Positions 7,547-15,709 of a stretch of 34,955 nucleotides of DNA are shown here, one piece after another; within the stretch, counting starts at the first letter, position 1, and each line of letters begins with the position of its first letter. Source of the stretch: Micavibrio sp. (GTDB lineage Bacteria > Pseudomonadota > Alphaproteobacteria > Micavibrionales > Micavibrionaceae). Below the pieces are notes generated by a model that saw only the letters and a program-made list of their open reading frames with translations, was not told the origin of the DNA and did not search any database. Made by a program: the position numbers and the translations under genes. Where the stretch lies: the NCBI GenBank assembly GCA_028290825.1, contig JAQGJB010000048.1, positions 1 to 34,955 on the forward strand, read 5' to 3'.

Positions 7547-8611
7547 TTATGAGGCCTTTTGCTCGTCTTTCAGAACACCGCGGCGGATCTGGTCAAGTTC
7601 GATGGATTCGAACAGGGCTTTGAAATTGCCCTCACCGAAACCTTCGTTGCCTTTGCGCTGGATGATCTCGAAGAAGATCGGGCCGATGGCATCCTTGGTA
7701 AAAATCTGCAGCAGCAGCCCCTGATCTTCTGTCGGCGCGCCGTCCATCAGGATGTTGAGGGATTTGAGGCGGGCGACGTCTTCGCCGTGACCCTGAATAC
7801 GTTTGTTGAGCAATTCGTAATAGGTCGCCGGAGTGGTCTGGAACGGCATGCCGGTTTTTTCCAGCATCGCTACGGTGGTATAGATGTCGTTGGTGCCGAG
7901 GGCGATATGCTGAATCCCTTCGCCATTATAGCGCTTCAGAAATTCGGCGTTCTGGGATTTATCGTCGGAGGATTCATTTAAGGGGATGCGGATTTTTCCG
8001 CAAGGAGATGTCATCGCCTTGCTTTTCAGGCCGGTAAGCTTGCCCTCGATGTCGAAATAACGGATTTCGCGGAAGTTGAAAATATCCTCATAGAATTTGG
8101 CCCAGACATCCATGTTGCCGCGATGGACGTTATGCGTCACATGGTCGATATAAGTCAGGCCGACGCCTTTCGGGTTCTGCTCCACGCCCGGCAGGACATT
8201 GAATTCGGTTTCGAACATGTCATCGCGTTCAATGAAATAAATCAGTGCGCCGCCAATGGCCTTGATTGCCGGAATAGAAGCATCCATCGACCCGCCGTGA
8301 TTTTCCGCCGCTTCCGCGCCGCGCTTTAATGCAGCGGCATAGGCCTGTTTCGCGTTCTTTACACGAAAACCAAGGGCGGATGCGCCGGAGGTGTGAATTT
8401 TCTGGAACTCGCCCGGCTGGCCCGCAGTGTCGTGGTTGAGAAGGAAATTGACTCCACCCTGACGGTAGAGGATTACATCGCGGGTTTTGTGTTTTGCAAT
8501 CGGCGTAAAACCAAAATCATGAAACAGCTTGTCGAGTTTTTCCGGTTCTCCAGTGTATTCAACAAAGGCGAACCCATCGGTGCCCAGCGGATTTTCAAAA
8601 AGGTCGGCCAT
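7547..8611 (-). CDS. hppD: 4-Hydroxyphenylpyruvate dioxygenase
   Basis: An iron-dependent dioxygenase that turns 4-hydroxyphenylpyruvate into homogentisate. The start at 8611 gives MADLFENPLGTDGF and has GGGAGAA just upstream; an in-frame extension back to 8752 lacks family similarity and enters the divergent promoter region. The length of 354 residues is typical. It has two vicinal-oxygen-chelate halves; the C-terminal half carries the metal triad His157 (YIDHVTHNV), His235 (GIQHIALGT) and Glu315 (GPIFFEIIQRKG). It is the first gene of the hppD-fahA-maiA-phhA operon. The tyrosine aminotransferase that supplies the substrate and the homogentisate dioxygenase that uses the product are both absent from this locus. 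Confidence 0.96.
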   Translation of the reverse strand: MADLFENPLGTDGFAFVEYTGEPEKLDKLFHDFGFTPIAKHKTRDVILYRQGGVNFLLNHDTAGQPGEFQKIHTSGASALGFRVKNAKQAYAAALKRGAEAAENHGGSMDASIPAIKAIGGALIYFIERDDMFETEFNVLPGVEQNPKGVGLTYIDHVTHNVHRGNMDVWAKFYEDIFNFREIRYFDIEGKLTGLKSKAMTSPCGKIRIPLNESSDDKSQNAEFLKRYNGEGIQHIALGTNDIYTTVAMLEKTGMPFQTTPATYYELLNKRIQGHGEDVARLKSLNILMDGAPTEDQGLLLQIFTKDAIGPIFFEIIQRKGNEGFGEGNFKALFESIELDQIRRGVLKDEQKAS

Positions 8612-8788
8612 GAATTTCTCCCATTTATTTTTATGCGTTGAAAAAAGGGTAGGAAATCCGCCCCGCCATATCAAATCAAAAAATTGTTGCTGCGCGATTA
8701 CTCTATGGAAACAGCGATGCCTAGACTTTTCGCGCGATTGTCTTAATCTCATCTTCAGTAATCAACACGGTTTCAGGAGCGTTCCATC
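8612..8788 (+). promoter_or_regulatory. Divergent control region between hppD and bdhA
   Basis: This 177-bp gap separates the tyrosine-catabolic operon (leftward) from 3-hydroxybutyrate dehydrogenase (rightward), so both promoters must lie here or overlap. An AT-rich core is present at about 8668-8690. I cannot place a convincing -35/-10 pair on either strand, nor a recognisable operator. AGGAG before 8789 and GGGAGAA before 8611 are the ribosome sites. Confidence 0.5.
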
Positions 8789-9574
8789 ATGTCCCTCAAA
8801 GGTAAAGCAGCCATCGTTACAGGATCGACCAGCGGCATCGGCCATGGCATCGCCGAGGCGCTGGCCAAAGAGGGCGTGAATGTCGTGATAAACGGTTTTG
8901 GCGACGCCGCCGAAATTGAAAAGCTACGTGCCGCGCTTGAAAGCGATTATGGCGTTAAGGCGCTCTATCATGGAGCCGATGTCACCAAGACGGAAGAAAT
9001 CAATGACATGGTCTCCAAGGCAACCGCCGCCTTCGGCAGGGTCGATATTCTGGTCAATAATGCGGGCATTCAGTTTGTATCACCGGTTGACCAGTTTCCG
9101 GAAGCCAAGTGGGATGCGATTATCGCCACCAACCTGTCCAGCGTTTTCCATTGCACCAAGGCAGTCTTGCCCGGCATGAAGGCCGCAAAATGGGGCCGCG
9201 TGGTAAATATCGCCTCGGCCCATGGCCTTGTCGCTTCACCGAACAAAAGCGCCTATGTCGCGGCGAAGCACGGTGTTGTCGGCTTTACCAAATCCCTGGC
9301 CCTGGAAACAGCGCGGGAGGGTATTACCGCCAATTCCATCTGCCCTGGTTATGTCATGACGCCTCTGGTGCAGGGGCAGATCAAGGATCAGGCCAAGGCC
9401 AACAACATCCCGGAGAATGAAGTTATCGAGAAAGTCATTCTGGAACCGCAACCGACCAAGGAATTTATCGAGATCGCGGATGTCGCGGCCCTGACCGTTT
9501 ATCTGTGCGGTGATGCCGCGCGCGGAATTACCGGCACCGCTTTGTCAATTGACGGCGGCTGGACCGCCAAATAG
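8789..9574 (+). CDS. bdhA: 3-Hydroxybutyrate dehydrogenase (SDR family)
   Basis: An NAD-dependent enzyme interconverting 3-hydroxybutyrate and acetoacetate, 261 residues as usual for bacterial HBDH. The Rossmann motif TGSTSGIG starts at residue 11, NNAG is at 90-93, and the catalytic Ser143, Tyr156 and Lys160 (SAYVAAKHG) are present. The tail GITGTALSIDGGWTAK is typical of the family. HBDH-type features such as GIQFVSPVDQFP and the long helical lid (VLEPQPTKEF region) separate it from fatty-acid FabG. AGGAG lies 9 nt before the ATG. It faces away from hppD across a shared control region; since FahA releases acetoacetate, the pairing makes metabolic sense. Confidence 0.93.
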   Translation: MSLKGKAAIVTGSTSGIGHGIAEALAKEGVNVVINGFGDAAEIEKLRAALESDYGVKALYHGADVTKTEEINDMVSKATAAFGRVDILVNNAGIQFVSPVDQFPEAKWDAIIATNLSSVFHCTKAVLPGMKAAKWGRVVNIASAHGLVASPNKSAYVAAKHGVVGFTKSLALETAREGITANSICPGYVMTPLVQGQIKDQAKANNIPENEVIEKVILEPQPTKEFIEIADVAALTVYLCGDAARGITGTALSIDGGWTAK

Positions 9575-9583
9575 AATCCGGGG

Positions 9584-9892
9584 ATGAGCCTTTACGACGC
9601 CGATCCCACCATTAAGCAGAACAAGAAAATGATGCGCACCGGCATGATCGCCGCCTTCAGTGGCGGGATCGGGCTGGCGATTTACCTGATGCAGAAAGCG
9701 TTCGGCGGCATCGCGCCCGCAGACAACATGAACGCAATGATCGACAGCGTCTGCCTTCTGCTTATCGCTTATATGGCGGCGATCTTTGCCGTGTTTGTCA
9801 TTCGCCGCCCGGTCCTTCTCAAGGTTAACTTTGTTCTGCTTTACCTCGTCATTCCGGCGGTTCTGGTCAAACTGTTCACTGAATACATGTAA
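9584..9892 (+). CDS. Small hypothetical membrane protein, three TM segments
   Basis: A 102-residue protein with a polar start (about 18 residues) and three hydrophobic segments: about residues 20-40 (GMIAAFSGGIGLAIYL), 53-72 (SVCLLLIAYMAAIFAVFV) and 78-98 (LLKVNFVLLYLVIPAVLV). No domain is recognised. The ATG is 9 nt after the bdhA stop with a weak GGGG ribosome site, so it is probably co-transcribed and translationally coupled to bdhA. Function unknown. Confidence 0.7.
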   Translation: MSLYDADPTIKQNKKMMRTGMIAAFSGGIGLAIYLMQKAFGGIAPADNMNAMIDSVCLLLIAYMAAIFAVFVIRRPVLLKVNFVLLYLVIPAVLVKLFTEYM

Positions 9893-9915
9893 TTTCCGCG
9901 TTGCTTTTCACATAG

Positions 9916-9963
9916 CACCCGCGCAGGCGCAGCATGGGTGGCCGCTTGCCCTGCGCGGTGTTT
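9916..9963 (+). terminator. Probable terminator after the bdhA unit
   Basis: CACCCGCGCAGG (9916-9927) pairs with CCTGCGCGGTG (9950-9960) as an 11-bp GC-rich stem with one bulged C and a long loop, followed by only TTT. It lies 24 nt after the stop at 9892. The short T-run makes it weak as an intrinsic terminator. Confidence 0.42.
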
Positions 9964-10013
9964 AGGCATAGTTTAAGCACCTGAAGTAAATAAACTTTTC
10001 AAGGATTCCCAGC

Positions 10014-13000
10014 ATGGCTTCGCTGCACCCGTTGATCGCCAAGGCGCAAAAAACCCTTCCCGCAAAAACACCGGCCCCGGAAAAAAACTTCGTCACGCAA
10101 TTCTTCGGCACATCGCCGGGCGACGATCTGGCGGCGATGGATGTCATCACCCTGCAACGCACGGCCATGGCGCATTGGGACATGATGCATGCGCGCAAGG
10201 CGGCGAAGGCCCTTATCCGCGTTCACAATCCGGCGACGGAAAAAGGCGGCTGGCCGCTGAACCGTACGCTCATCGATCTCGTCGATGATGACATGGCGTT
10301 CCAGATCGACTCGGTGATGGCCGAACTGACCCGTTACGGGCAGGCGGTTCACCTGATGGTCCACCCGCTTTTGCATGTGGCGCGCCAGCGCGGAAAGATC
10401 GCCTCAGTCCAGACCGAGGCAGGAAAAGAGACAAAGCCGCAATCCCATATCCATATCCAGTTGAAACGGATGCTGACCCCGGCGCAATGCGCCGAACTCC
10501 AGGCTAATCTGGAACAGGTGGCCAATGATGTCCGCTTCGCTACCGGCGACTGGCAAAAAATGCGCGAAAAACTGCGCGCATGCGAATCCAGCCTCAGCCA
10601 CGCGCCGAAGGAATACCCCGACGACGCGATCGAGGATTACCAGGCGTTCCTTGAATATCTGTACAAGGATAACTTCACTCTGCTGGGCTACCGCGAATAT
10701 GCTTACCAGACCAAGGACGGCAAACCGCTTGGCAAGACGGTAAAGGATTCCCATCTCGGCCTTTTGCGTCCCGAGGTCAAGACGGAAATCATGCCCGAGG
10801 GTTTCGATGCCCTGCCCCCGCATCTGGCGCGGTTTTATAAGGACAAGACATTGCTGCGCGTGTTCAAGCTGAACACCAAATCCACTGTGCACCGCTCCGT
10901 GCCGCTGGACGCCGTGATGGTCCGCCTGTTTGATAAAAACGGCAAAGTTACAGGGGAGGCTGTGTTTATAGGCCTGTTTACCTCCGTCACCTACTCACGC
11001 TCTATCCGCGATATTCCCTATCTCAGCCGCAAGACCGATATCGTCATGCAGCGCGCGCATTTCGAACAGGGGACGCACGGACGCAAGGCGCTTTCTCATA
11101 TTCTCGAAAAATATCCGCGCGACGAACTGTTCCAGATTGATGTCGATACGCTTTACGATTACGCCATGTCGATCATGCGCCTGCAGGAACGCCAGCGCAT
11201 TGCGCTTTACACCCGCATTGACACCTTCGATCGCCATATATCGTGCCTGGTCTATGTGCCCCGCGAACGCTACGACACGCAGCTGCGCCTGAAAATCCAG
11301 AAAATCCTGGAAGACAGCCTGGGCGGAACGACGCAGGATTTTTATACGACGCTTGACGATTCCCCCCTTGCCCGAGTGATGTTCATCATTGCGATGCCAT
11401 CCGGCAAGGTTCCGAAATTCGACCGCGCCGAAATTGAAGCCCGTCTGGAAGAGGCAGGCCGCGCGTGGCCGGAGCAGCTGAACGAAGCCCTCGCCGGAAA
11501 ACTCGGCGACAGCGCCGAGATTGCGCATCTGACCGCGAAATACGGCCACGCCTTCCCGGTCGGTTACCGCGAACAGTATGAAGCCCGCCAGTCCGTCCAC
11601 GATATCCTCCAGATGGAACAGGCGCTTAAAACCGGTGTCATGGCGCGCGACCTCTATCGCCCGAATTCGGATCAGTCATATCAATTGCGCCTTAAACTGT
11701 TCCGGCCGGAAACACCGGTGGTCCTGTCCGACATCCTGCCGATCCTTGAAAATATGGGCATCCGCGTCATCGCGGAATCACCGTTCGAGATCAAGCCAGC
11801 CGATGCCGCGCCTGTATGGATTCACGACTTCCAGATGGAAGTGCCGGAGGCCAAAGGCCGCGAAGCCATCAATGTCGAGACCATCAACGACGATTTCGAA
11901 GAAACCCTGCTGCGCGTCTGGAACGGCGAGGCGGAGAACGACAATCTCAACCGCCTGAGCCTCACCGCCGCGATGACCTGGCGCGATATTGTGATCCTGC
12001 GTGCCTATGTGCGTTATATGCGCCAGGGCAAGACCACCTTCTCCAAAACCTATCTTGAAAAGGCGCTGACCGATTTCCCGCAGATCGCGCGCCAGATCGT
12101 CGATCTGTTCCACGCCCGCCTGAACCCCAAAGCAAAGAAGCGGAATGGCGATGAGATTCTGACCGCAATCGAGGCGGCGATGAATGCCGTGACCTCGCTG
12201 GATCAGGACCGTATCCTGCGCACCGTGACCACCATGGTGGAAAGCACGTTGCGCACCAATTTCTACCAGCGCGATGAAGACGGCCTGCCGAAATCCTACC
12301 TGTCCTTCAAACTGGACAGCGCAAAAGTGCCCGACCTGCCGGAGCCACGACCATTCCGCGAAATCTGGGTTTATTCGCCGCGCATGGAGGGGATTCACCT
12401 TCGCGCCGACCGCATTTCGCGCGGCGGCATACGCTGGTCAGACCGCAACGAAGATTTCCGCACCGAAGTTCTGGGCCTGTTGAAGGCGCAGCAGGTGAAG
12501 AACGCAGTGATCGTGCCGATGGGCGCGAAAGGCGGCTTCGTCCTGAAGCGCCCGACACCGCCCGGCGACCGTGCCGCTTTCCAGCAGGAAGGGATCGAAT
12601 GCTACAAGCTTCTGGTCCGCGGCCTTCTGGACATCACCGATAACCGCGTCGGCAAGAAAGTCGTGCCGCCGCAGGATGTAGTGCGCCGCGATTCGGATGA
12701 TCCGTATCTGGTTGTGGCGGCAGACAAAGGAACGGCAACGTTCTCCGACCTCGCCAACAGCCTGTCAGCTGAATATAATTTCTGGCTTGGCGACGCCTTT
12801 GCCTCCGGCGGGTCTGTCGGCTATGACCACAAGAAAATGGGCATTACCGCGCGCGGCGCATGGGAATCGGTCAAACGCCATTTCCGTGAACTGGGCACTG
12901 ATATCCAGACTACTGATTTCAATGTGATCGGTGTCGGCGATATGGCCGGCGACGTCTTCGGCAATGGCATGTTGCTGTCGCGCCATATCAAACTGATCGG

Positions 13001-14774
13001 CGCATTCAATCACGTTCATATTTTCTGTGACCCCACTCCCGATCCGGAAAAGACCTTCAGGGAACGCGAGCGTCTGTTCAAGGATGTGAAGGGCTGGGAT
13101 TTCTATGACACCAAGCTTCTCTCCAAGGGCGGCCGCATCTTTAACCGCAGCGAAAAATCCCTGACCCTGACACAGGAAATCATGAAATCCTTCAGGCTGG
13201 ACAAGGATAAAGTCACGCCGCAGGAACTGATGAATGCCATGCTGAAAACCGAAACGGACCTGTTGTGGTTCGGCGGAATCGGCACATACATTAAAGCAAC
13301 CACGGAAACCAGCGCCGATGTCGGTGACAAGGCCAATGATGCGATCCGTATCGACGCCACTGAAATCCGCGCCAGGGTAATTGGCGAAGGGGCCAATCTC
13401 GGCTGCACCCAGAAGGCCCGTATTGAAGCGTCGATGCATAATATCCGCGTCAACGCCGATTTCATCGACAATTCCGGCGGCGTTAATTCGTCAGATGTCG
13501 AAGTCAATATCAAGATCCTGATGACCGATGTTCTGGACAACAAGAAGAACGGCATGGATACGAAAAAGCGCAATGTGCTTCTGGCGAAAATGACGGAAGA
13601 AGTGGCCGGTCTTGTGCTGCGCAATTCGTATCAGCAGGCGCAGGGCATCAGCCTGATGACCATGCAGGCGAACGATACCCTCATTGCCGATGCGCAGTTC
13701 ATACGCGATCTGGAAGCCAAGGGCGAACTGAAGCGCAAGGTTGAAAACCTTCCCGACGAAGTCGAAATCGAACGCCGCCGCATGGCCGGCCTTGGCCTTG
13801 TGCGACCGGAGCTTTGCATCGTGCAATCCTATGCCAAGATTTCCTACACCCGCGACCTGCTGGACAGCGATATCCCGGGCCAGCCGGAGATGCAGGATTT
13901 CCTGATCGGCTATTTCCCGACACCGCTGCAGGACAAGTACAAAAAAGAAATCCTCGAACACCGCCTGGGGCATGAAATCATCGCCATGCGGATCGCCAAT
14001 TCCATCGTCAACCGCCTGGGTCCGACATTCGTCCAGTCGCGCATGGATGCGACGGGGGGCGATTGCGCCGCCGTGGTGCGTTCGTTCCTGGTCGTGCGTG
14101 AAGCGTTCGGCCTGCGCGATTTGTGGGACAGCCTTGAGGCGCTCGACGGGAAAGTTCCGGCGACGACACAACTTGAAGCGATGCTGGATATTCGTGGCAC
14201 ATCAAGCCGTGCAATCACCTGGTTCCTGACCCGCCTGGGCCGCGCGCCGAAGATTTCGAGCGATATTCCGGCTTTCAAAAAGGAAATCGAAAAACTGCGC
14301 GCCAATATCGACGGCAGCATAACGCCAACAATGAAGACCATGATCAAGGCCCGTTACGACCGCGCCCACGCGGCGGGTCTGCCGGAAAAAGTCGCCCGCG
14401 ATGTGTCGATCCTGCCGGTTTTCGATTCGGCGTTCGATATCATCCGCACCGCCGTCGATCAGAAAACCGATATTGTCGCGACAGCCCGCGCCTATTTCGA
14501 AACCGGCGAACATTTCCACATCGACTGGCTGAGGTCCGAGGCGGCGCATATTCCGGCACATGACCGCTGGGCCCAGGAATCGCGCGACGGCCTGATCAAT
14601 GCGCTTTACAAGGCGCAGACAGGTCTTGCCATTCGCCGGATGCGCAAAGACAAGGGCGGAAGCGATGATGCCTCATTGGTGGCTTTGCTCGGCTCGATGA
14701 AAATGTCCGGAACTCTTGACCTGTCAAAACTGATGATCGCGGTTCAGCGATTGCAGCAGCAGGCTGAAGCTTAA
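10014..14774 (+). CDS. gdhB: NAD-specific glutamate dehydrogenase, large (180 kDa) class
   Basis: At 1586 residues this is the very large bacterial NAD-GDH, which oxidatively deaminates glutamate to 2-oxoglutarate and ammonia and serves mainly in amino-acid catabolism. Long N-terminal regulatory regions (about residues 1-700) precede the catalytic core. The core shows GGIRWSDRNEDFRTEVLGL, MGAKGGFVLK (the active-site lysine region), DAFASGGSVGYDHKKMGITA, the nucleotide-binding GVGDMAGDVFGNGMLLS and IDNSGGVNSSDVEVNIKIL. A C-terminal helical part follows. AAGGA lies 8 nt before the ATG at 10014. It stands alone between terminators. The nearby phenylalanine/tyrosine pathway also ends in amino-nitrogen and central-carbon products, so the two fit an amino-acid-degrading lifestyle. 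High confidence in family. Confidence 0.97.
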   Translation: MASLHPLIAKAQKTLPAKTPAPEKNFVTQFFGTSPGDDLAAMDVITLQRTAMAHWDMMHARKAAKALIRVHNPATEKGGWPLNRTLIDLVDDDMAFQIDSVMAELTRYGQAVHLMVHPLLHVARQRGKIASVQTEAGKETKPQSHIHIQLKRMLTPAQCAELQANLEQVANDVRFATGDWQKMREKLRACESSLSHAPKEYPDDAIEDYQAFLEYLYKDNFTLLGYREYAYQTKDGKPLGKTVKDSHLGLLRPEVKTEIMPEGFDALPPHLARFYKDKTLLRVFKLNTKSTVHRSVPLDAVMVRLFDKNGKVTGEAVFIGLFTSVTYSRSIRDIPYLSRKTDIVMQRAHFEQGTHGRKALSHILEKYPRDELFQIDVDTLYDYAMSIMRLQERQRIALYTRIDTFDRHISCLVYVPRERYDTQLRLKIQKILEDSLGGTTQDFYTTLDDSPLARVMFIIAMPSGKVPKFDRAEIEARLEEAGRAWPEQLNEALAGKLGDSAEIAHLTAKYGHAFPVGYREQYEARQSVHDILQMEQALKTGVMARDLYRPNSDQSYQLRLKLFRPETPVVLSDILPILENMGIRVIAESPFEIKPADAAPVWIHDFQMEVPEAKGREAINVETINDDFEETLLRVWNGEAENDNLNRLSLTAAMTWRDIVILRAYVRYMRQGKTTFSKTYLEKALTDFPQIARQIVDLFHARLNPKAKKRNGDEILTAIEAAMNAVTSLDQDRILRTVTTMVESTLRTNFYQRDEDGLPKSYLSFKLDSAKVPDLPEPRPFREIWVYSPRMEGIHLRADRISRGGIRWSDRNEDFRTEVLGLLKAQQVKNAVIVPMGAKGGFVLKRPTPPGDRAAFQQEGIECYKLLVRGLLDITDNRVGKKVVPPQDVVRRDSDDPYLVVAADKGTATFSDLANSLSAEYNFWLGDAFASGGSVGYDHKKMGITARGAWESVKRHFRELGTDIQTTDFNVIGVGDMAGDVFGNGMLLSRHIKLIGAFNHVHIFCDPTPDPEKTFRERERLFKDVKGWDFYDTKLLSKGGRIFNRSEKSLTLTQEIMKSFRLDKDKVTPQELMNAMLKTETDLLWFGGIGTYIKATTETSADVGDKANDAIRIDATEIRARVIGEGANLGCTQKARIEASMHNIRVNADFIDNSGGVNSSDVEVNIKILMTDVLDNKKNGMDTKKRNVLLAKMTEEVAGLVLRNSYQQAQGISLMTMQANDTLIADAQFIRDLEAKGELKRKVENLPDEVEIERRRMAGLGLVRPELCIVQSYAKISYTRDLLDSDIPGQPEMQDFLIGYFPTPLQDKYKKEILEHRLGHEIIAMRIANSIVNRLGPTFVQSRMDATGGDCAAVVRSFLVVREAFGLRDLWDSLEALDGKVPATTQLEAMLDIRGTSSRAITWFLTRLGRAPKISSDIPAFKKEIEKLRANIDGSITPTMKTMIKARYDRAHAAGLPEKVARDVSILPVFDSAFDIIRTAVDQKTDIVATARAYFETGEHFHIDWLRSEAAHIPAHDRWAQESRDGLINALYKAQTGLAIRRMRKDKGGSDDASLVALLGSMKMSGTLDLSKLMIAVQRLQQQAEA

Positions 14775-14803
14775 AAAAAGGGGCGGATCAAACTGCCCCT
14801 TTT
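14773..14803. terminator. Bidirectional terminator between gdhB and the DUF983 gene
   Basis: AAAAGGGGC (14776-14784) pairs perfectly with GCCCCTTTT (14795-14803) around a 10-nt loop. It begins at the gdhB stop and ends 6 nt before the end of the convergent DUF983 gene. Read on the minus strand it is followed by seven T's, so it should terminate that direction best. Confidence 0.85.
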
Positions 14804-14808
14804 AATTT

Positions 14809-15195
14809 CTATTGTTTGCGCCACAAGATGGTGATGAACAGCGCCTTGGCAAAAGGCAGGATGATCAGCGACAGGGCGAGCGCATAAAGCGGCCAGATCA
14901 CCATCGGCATCCACATCGGCCAGGTCGCATTGCGTTCCACCTCCAGCAGCAAGGGCACAGTCAGGTGTCCGACCAGAAGGATCGTCAGCCAGGCCGGTCC
15001 GTCATCGGCGCGGATCTTGCCAAGCGGCGTAGCACAGACGGAACACTCATCGACCTGACGCAGATAGCGCTGGTATAACTTCCCCTCGCCGCAATTCGGG
15101 CAACGGAAATGAAGGGCGCGTTTCGCCTGCGACCAGAAGGGTTGCTTGTCCTTGGGCAGGGCGGCGATCTCGGGGGTGCTTTTATCTTCGCTCAT
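14809..15195 (-). CDS. DUF983 zinc-ribbon membrane protein
   Basis: A 128-residue protein. The ATG at 15195 (MSEDKS) is chosen over a TTG six codons earlier because AAGG lies 8 nt upstream. Residues about 30-60 hold a four-cysteine ribbon, CPNCGEGKLY then CSVC, likely binding zinc. GKIRADDGPAWLTILLVGHL is the family core entering the first membrane segment, and a second segment (VIWPLYALALSLIILPFAKAL) ends the protein. DUF983 proteins are common in alphaproteobacteria and of unknown function. It converges with gdhB across a shared terminator. Confidence 0.88.
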   Translation of the reverse strand: MSEDKSTPEIAALPKDKQPFWSQAKRALHFRCPNCGEGKLYQRYLRQVDECSVCATPLGKIRADDGPAWLTILLVGHLTVPLLLEVERNATWPMWMPMVIWPLYALALSLIILPFAKALFITILWRKQ

Positions 15196-15220
15196 GGAAA
15201 TAACCTTATTCAAAAGCAGG

Positions 15221-15249
15221 GCCTTACGGTTGTTTTAAAACCGCAAGGC
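15221..15249 (-). terminator. Inverted repeat upstream of the DUF983 gene
   Basis: An 11-bp stem with one G-U pair (15221-15231 with 15239-15249) and a 7-nt loop lies in the 74-nt gap between the adaptor-like gene and the DUF983 start. On the minus strand the tract after the stem is only moderately T-rich, so it may be a weak terminator for the upstream pair or a leader structure. Confidence 0.4.
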
Positions 15250-15269
15250 AGCCATGTGGGACGGGCATA

Positions 15270-15707
15270 TTAATTATTGACGATTGTGGTCGGCTTCATC
15301 GTCGCGGTTGCGGTCAGGCCGGGTTGCAGAACGGCATCGGGTTTCCCCATCGTCGCAATCACCTGAATGCTTTCGCCGTTTTCATCGCGTATTTTCTCAA
15401 TGCGGGAAATCGTGGCGTTATAGCTTTTTCCGCTGTCGTCTATTTTGATCTCGAGCGGGTTTCCGATTTTGAACATCGGTTCCCATTGCGGCGTGATGCG
15501 CAGAGGCGCTTCGAGTTTATCGATGGTCGGGTCATGGGCTTCCATGAGGATCGTCCGCATTTCAAGGCGACCTGTTTTATCGATCTTGACGGGCTCGGTC
15601 GGCATGAGGGCGCTACCCAAAGCGGGCTCGACACGGTTAAGCGAATCCGCGTCTGGGTTGTTGGTGCGCATCATCATAACAAAAAGATACTCAAGCGGTG
15701 ACATCAT
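15270..15707 (-). CDS. Small protein resembling the beta-barrel part of a HlyD/RND adaptor
   Basis: A 145-residue protein with no clear signal peptide. About residues 70-140 look like the beta-barrel section of periplasmic adaptor (membrane-fusion) proteins: FKIGNPLEIKIDDSGKSYNA, then ISRIEKIRDENGES, and VLQPGLTATATM, comparable to the LxPGMxAxV strand of adaptors. The lipoyl and hairpin domains that adaptors need to reach an outer-membrane channel are absent. Its ATG is 2 nt after the stop of the TolC-like lipoprotein gene, with GGAGC 7 nt upstream inside that gene, so the two are translated together. Either it is a minimal adaptor relic or a small domain reused for another role. The similarity is by eye only. 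Confidence 0.6.
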   Translation of the reverse strand: MMSPLEYLFVMMMRTNNPDADSLNRVEPALGSALMPTEPVKIDKTGRLEMRTILMEAHDPTIDKLEAPLRITPQWEPMFKIGNPLEIKIDDSGKSYNATISRIEKIRDENGESIQVIATMGKPDAVLQPGLTATATMKPTTIVNN

Positions 15708-15709
15708 GG

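Noticed and set aside
8612-8752. Upstream extension of hppD to 8752.
   Set aside because: The added residues do not match the family, run into the divergent promoter region and bypass a good ribosome site at the ATG at 8611.
12765-13439. Long minus-strand frames inside the glutamate dehydrogenase gene, here and at 13491-14171 and 11778-12398.
   Set aside because: All are shadows of a single uninterrupted 1586-codon gene with conserved catalytic motifs.
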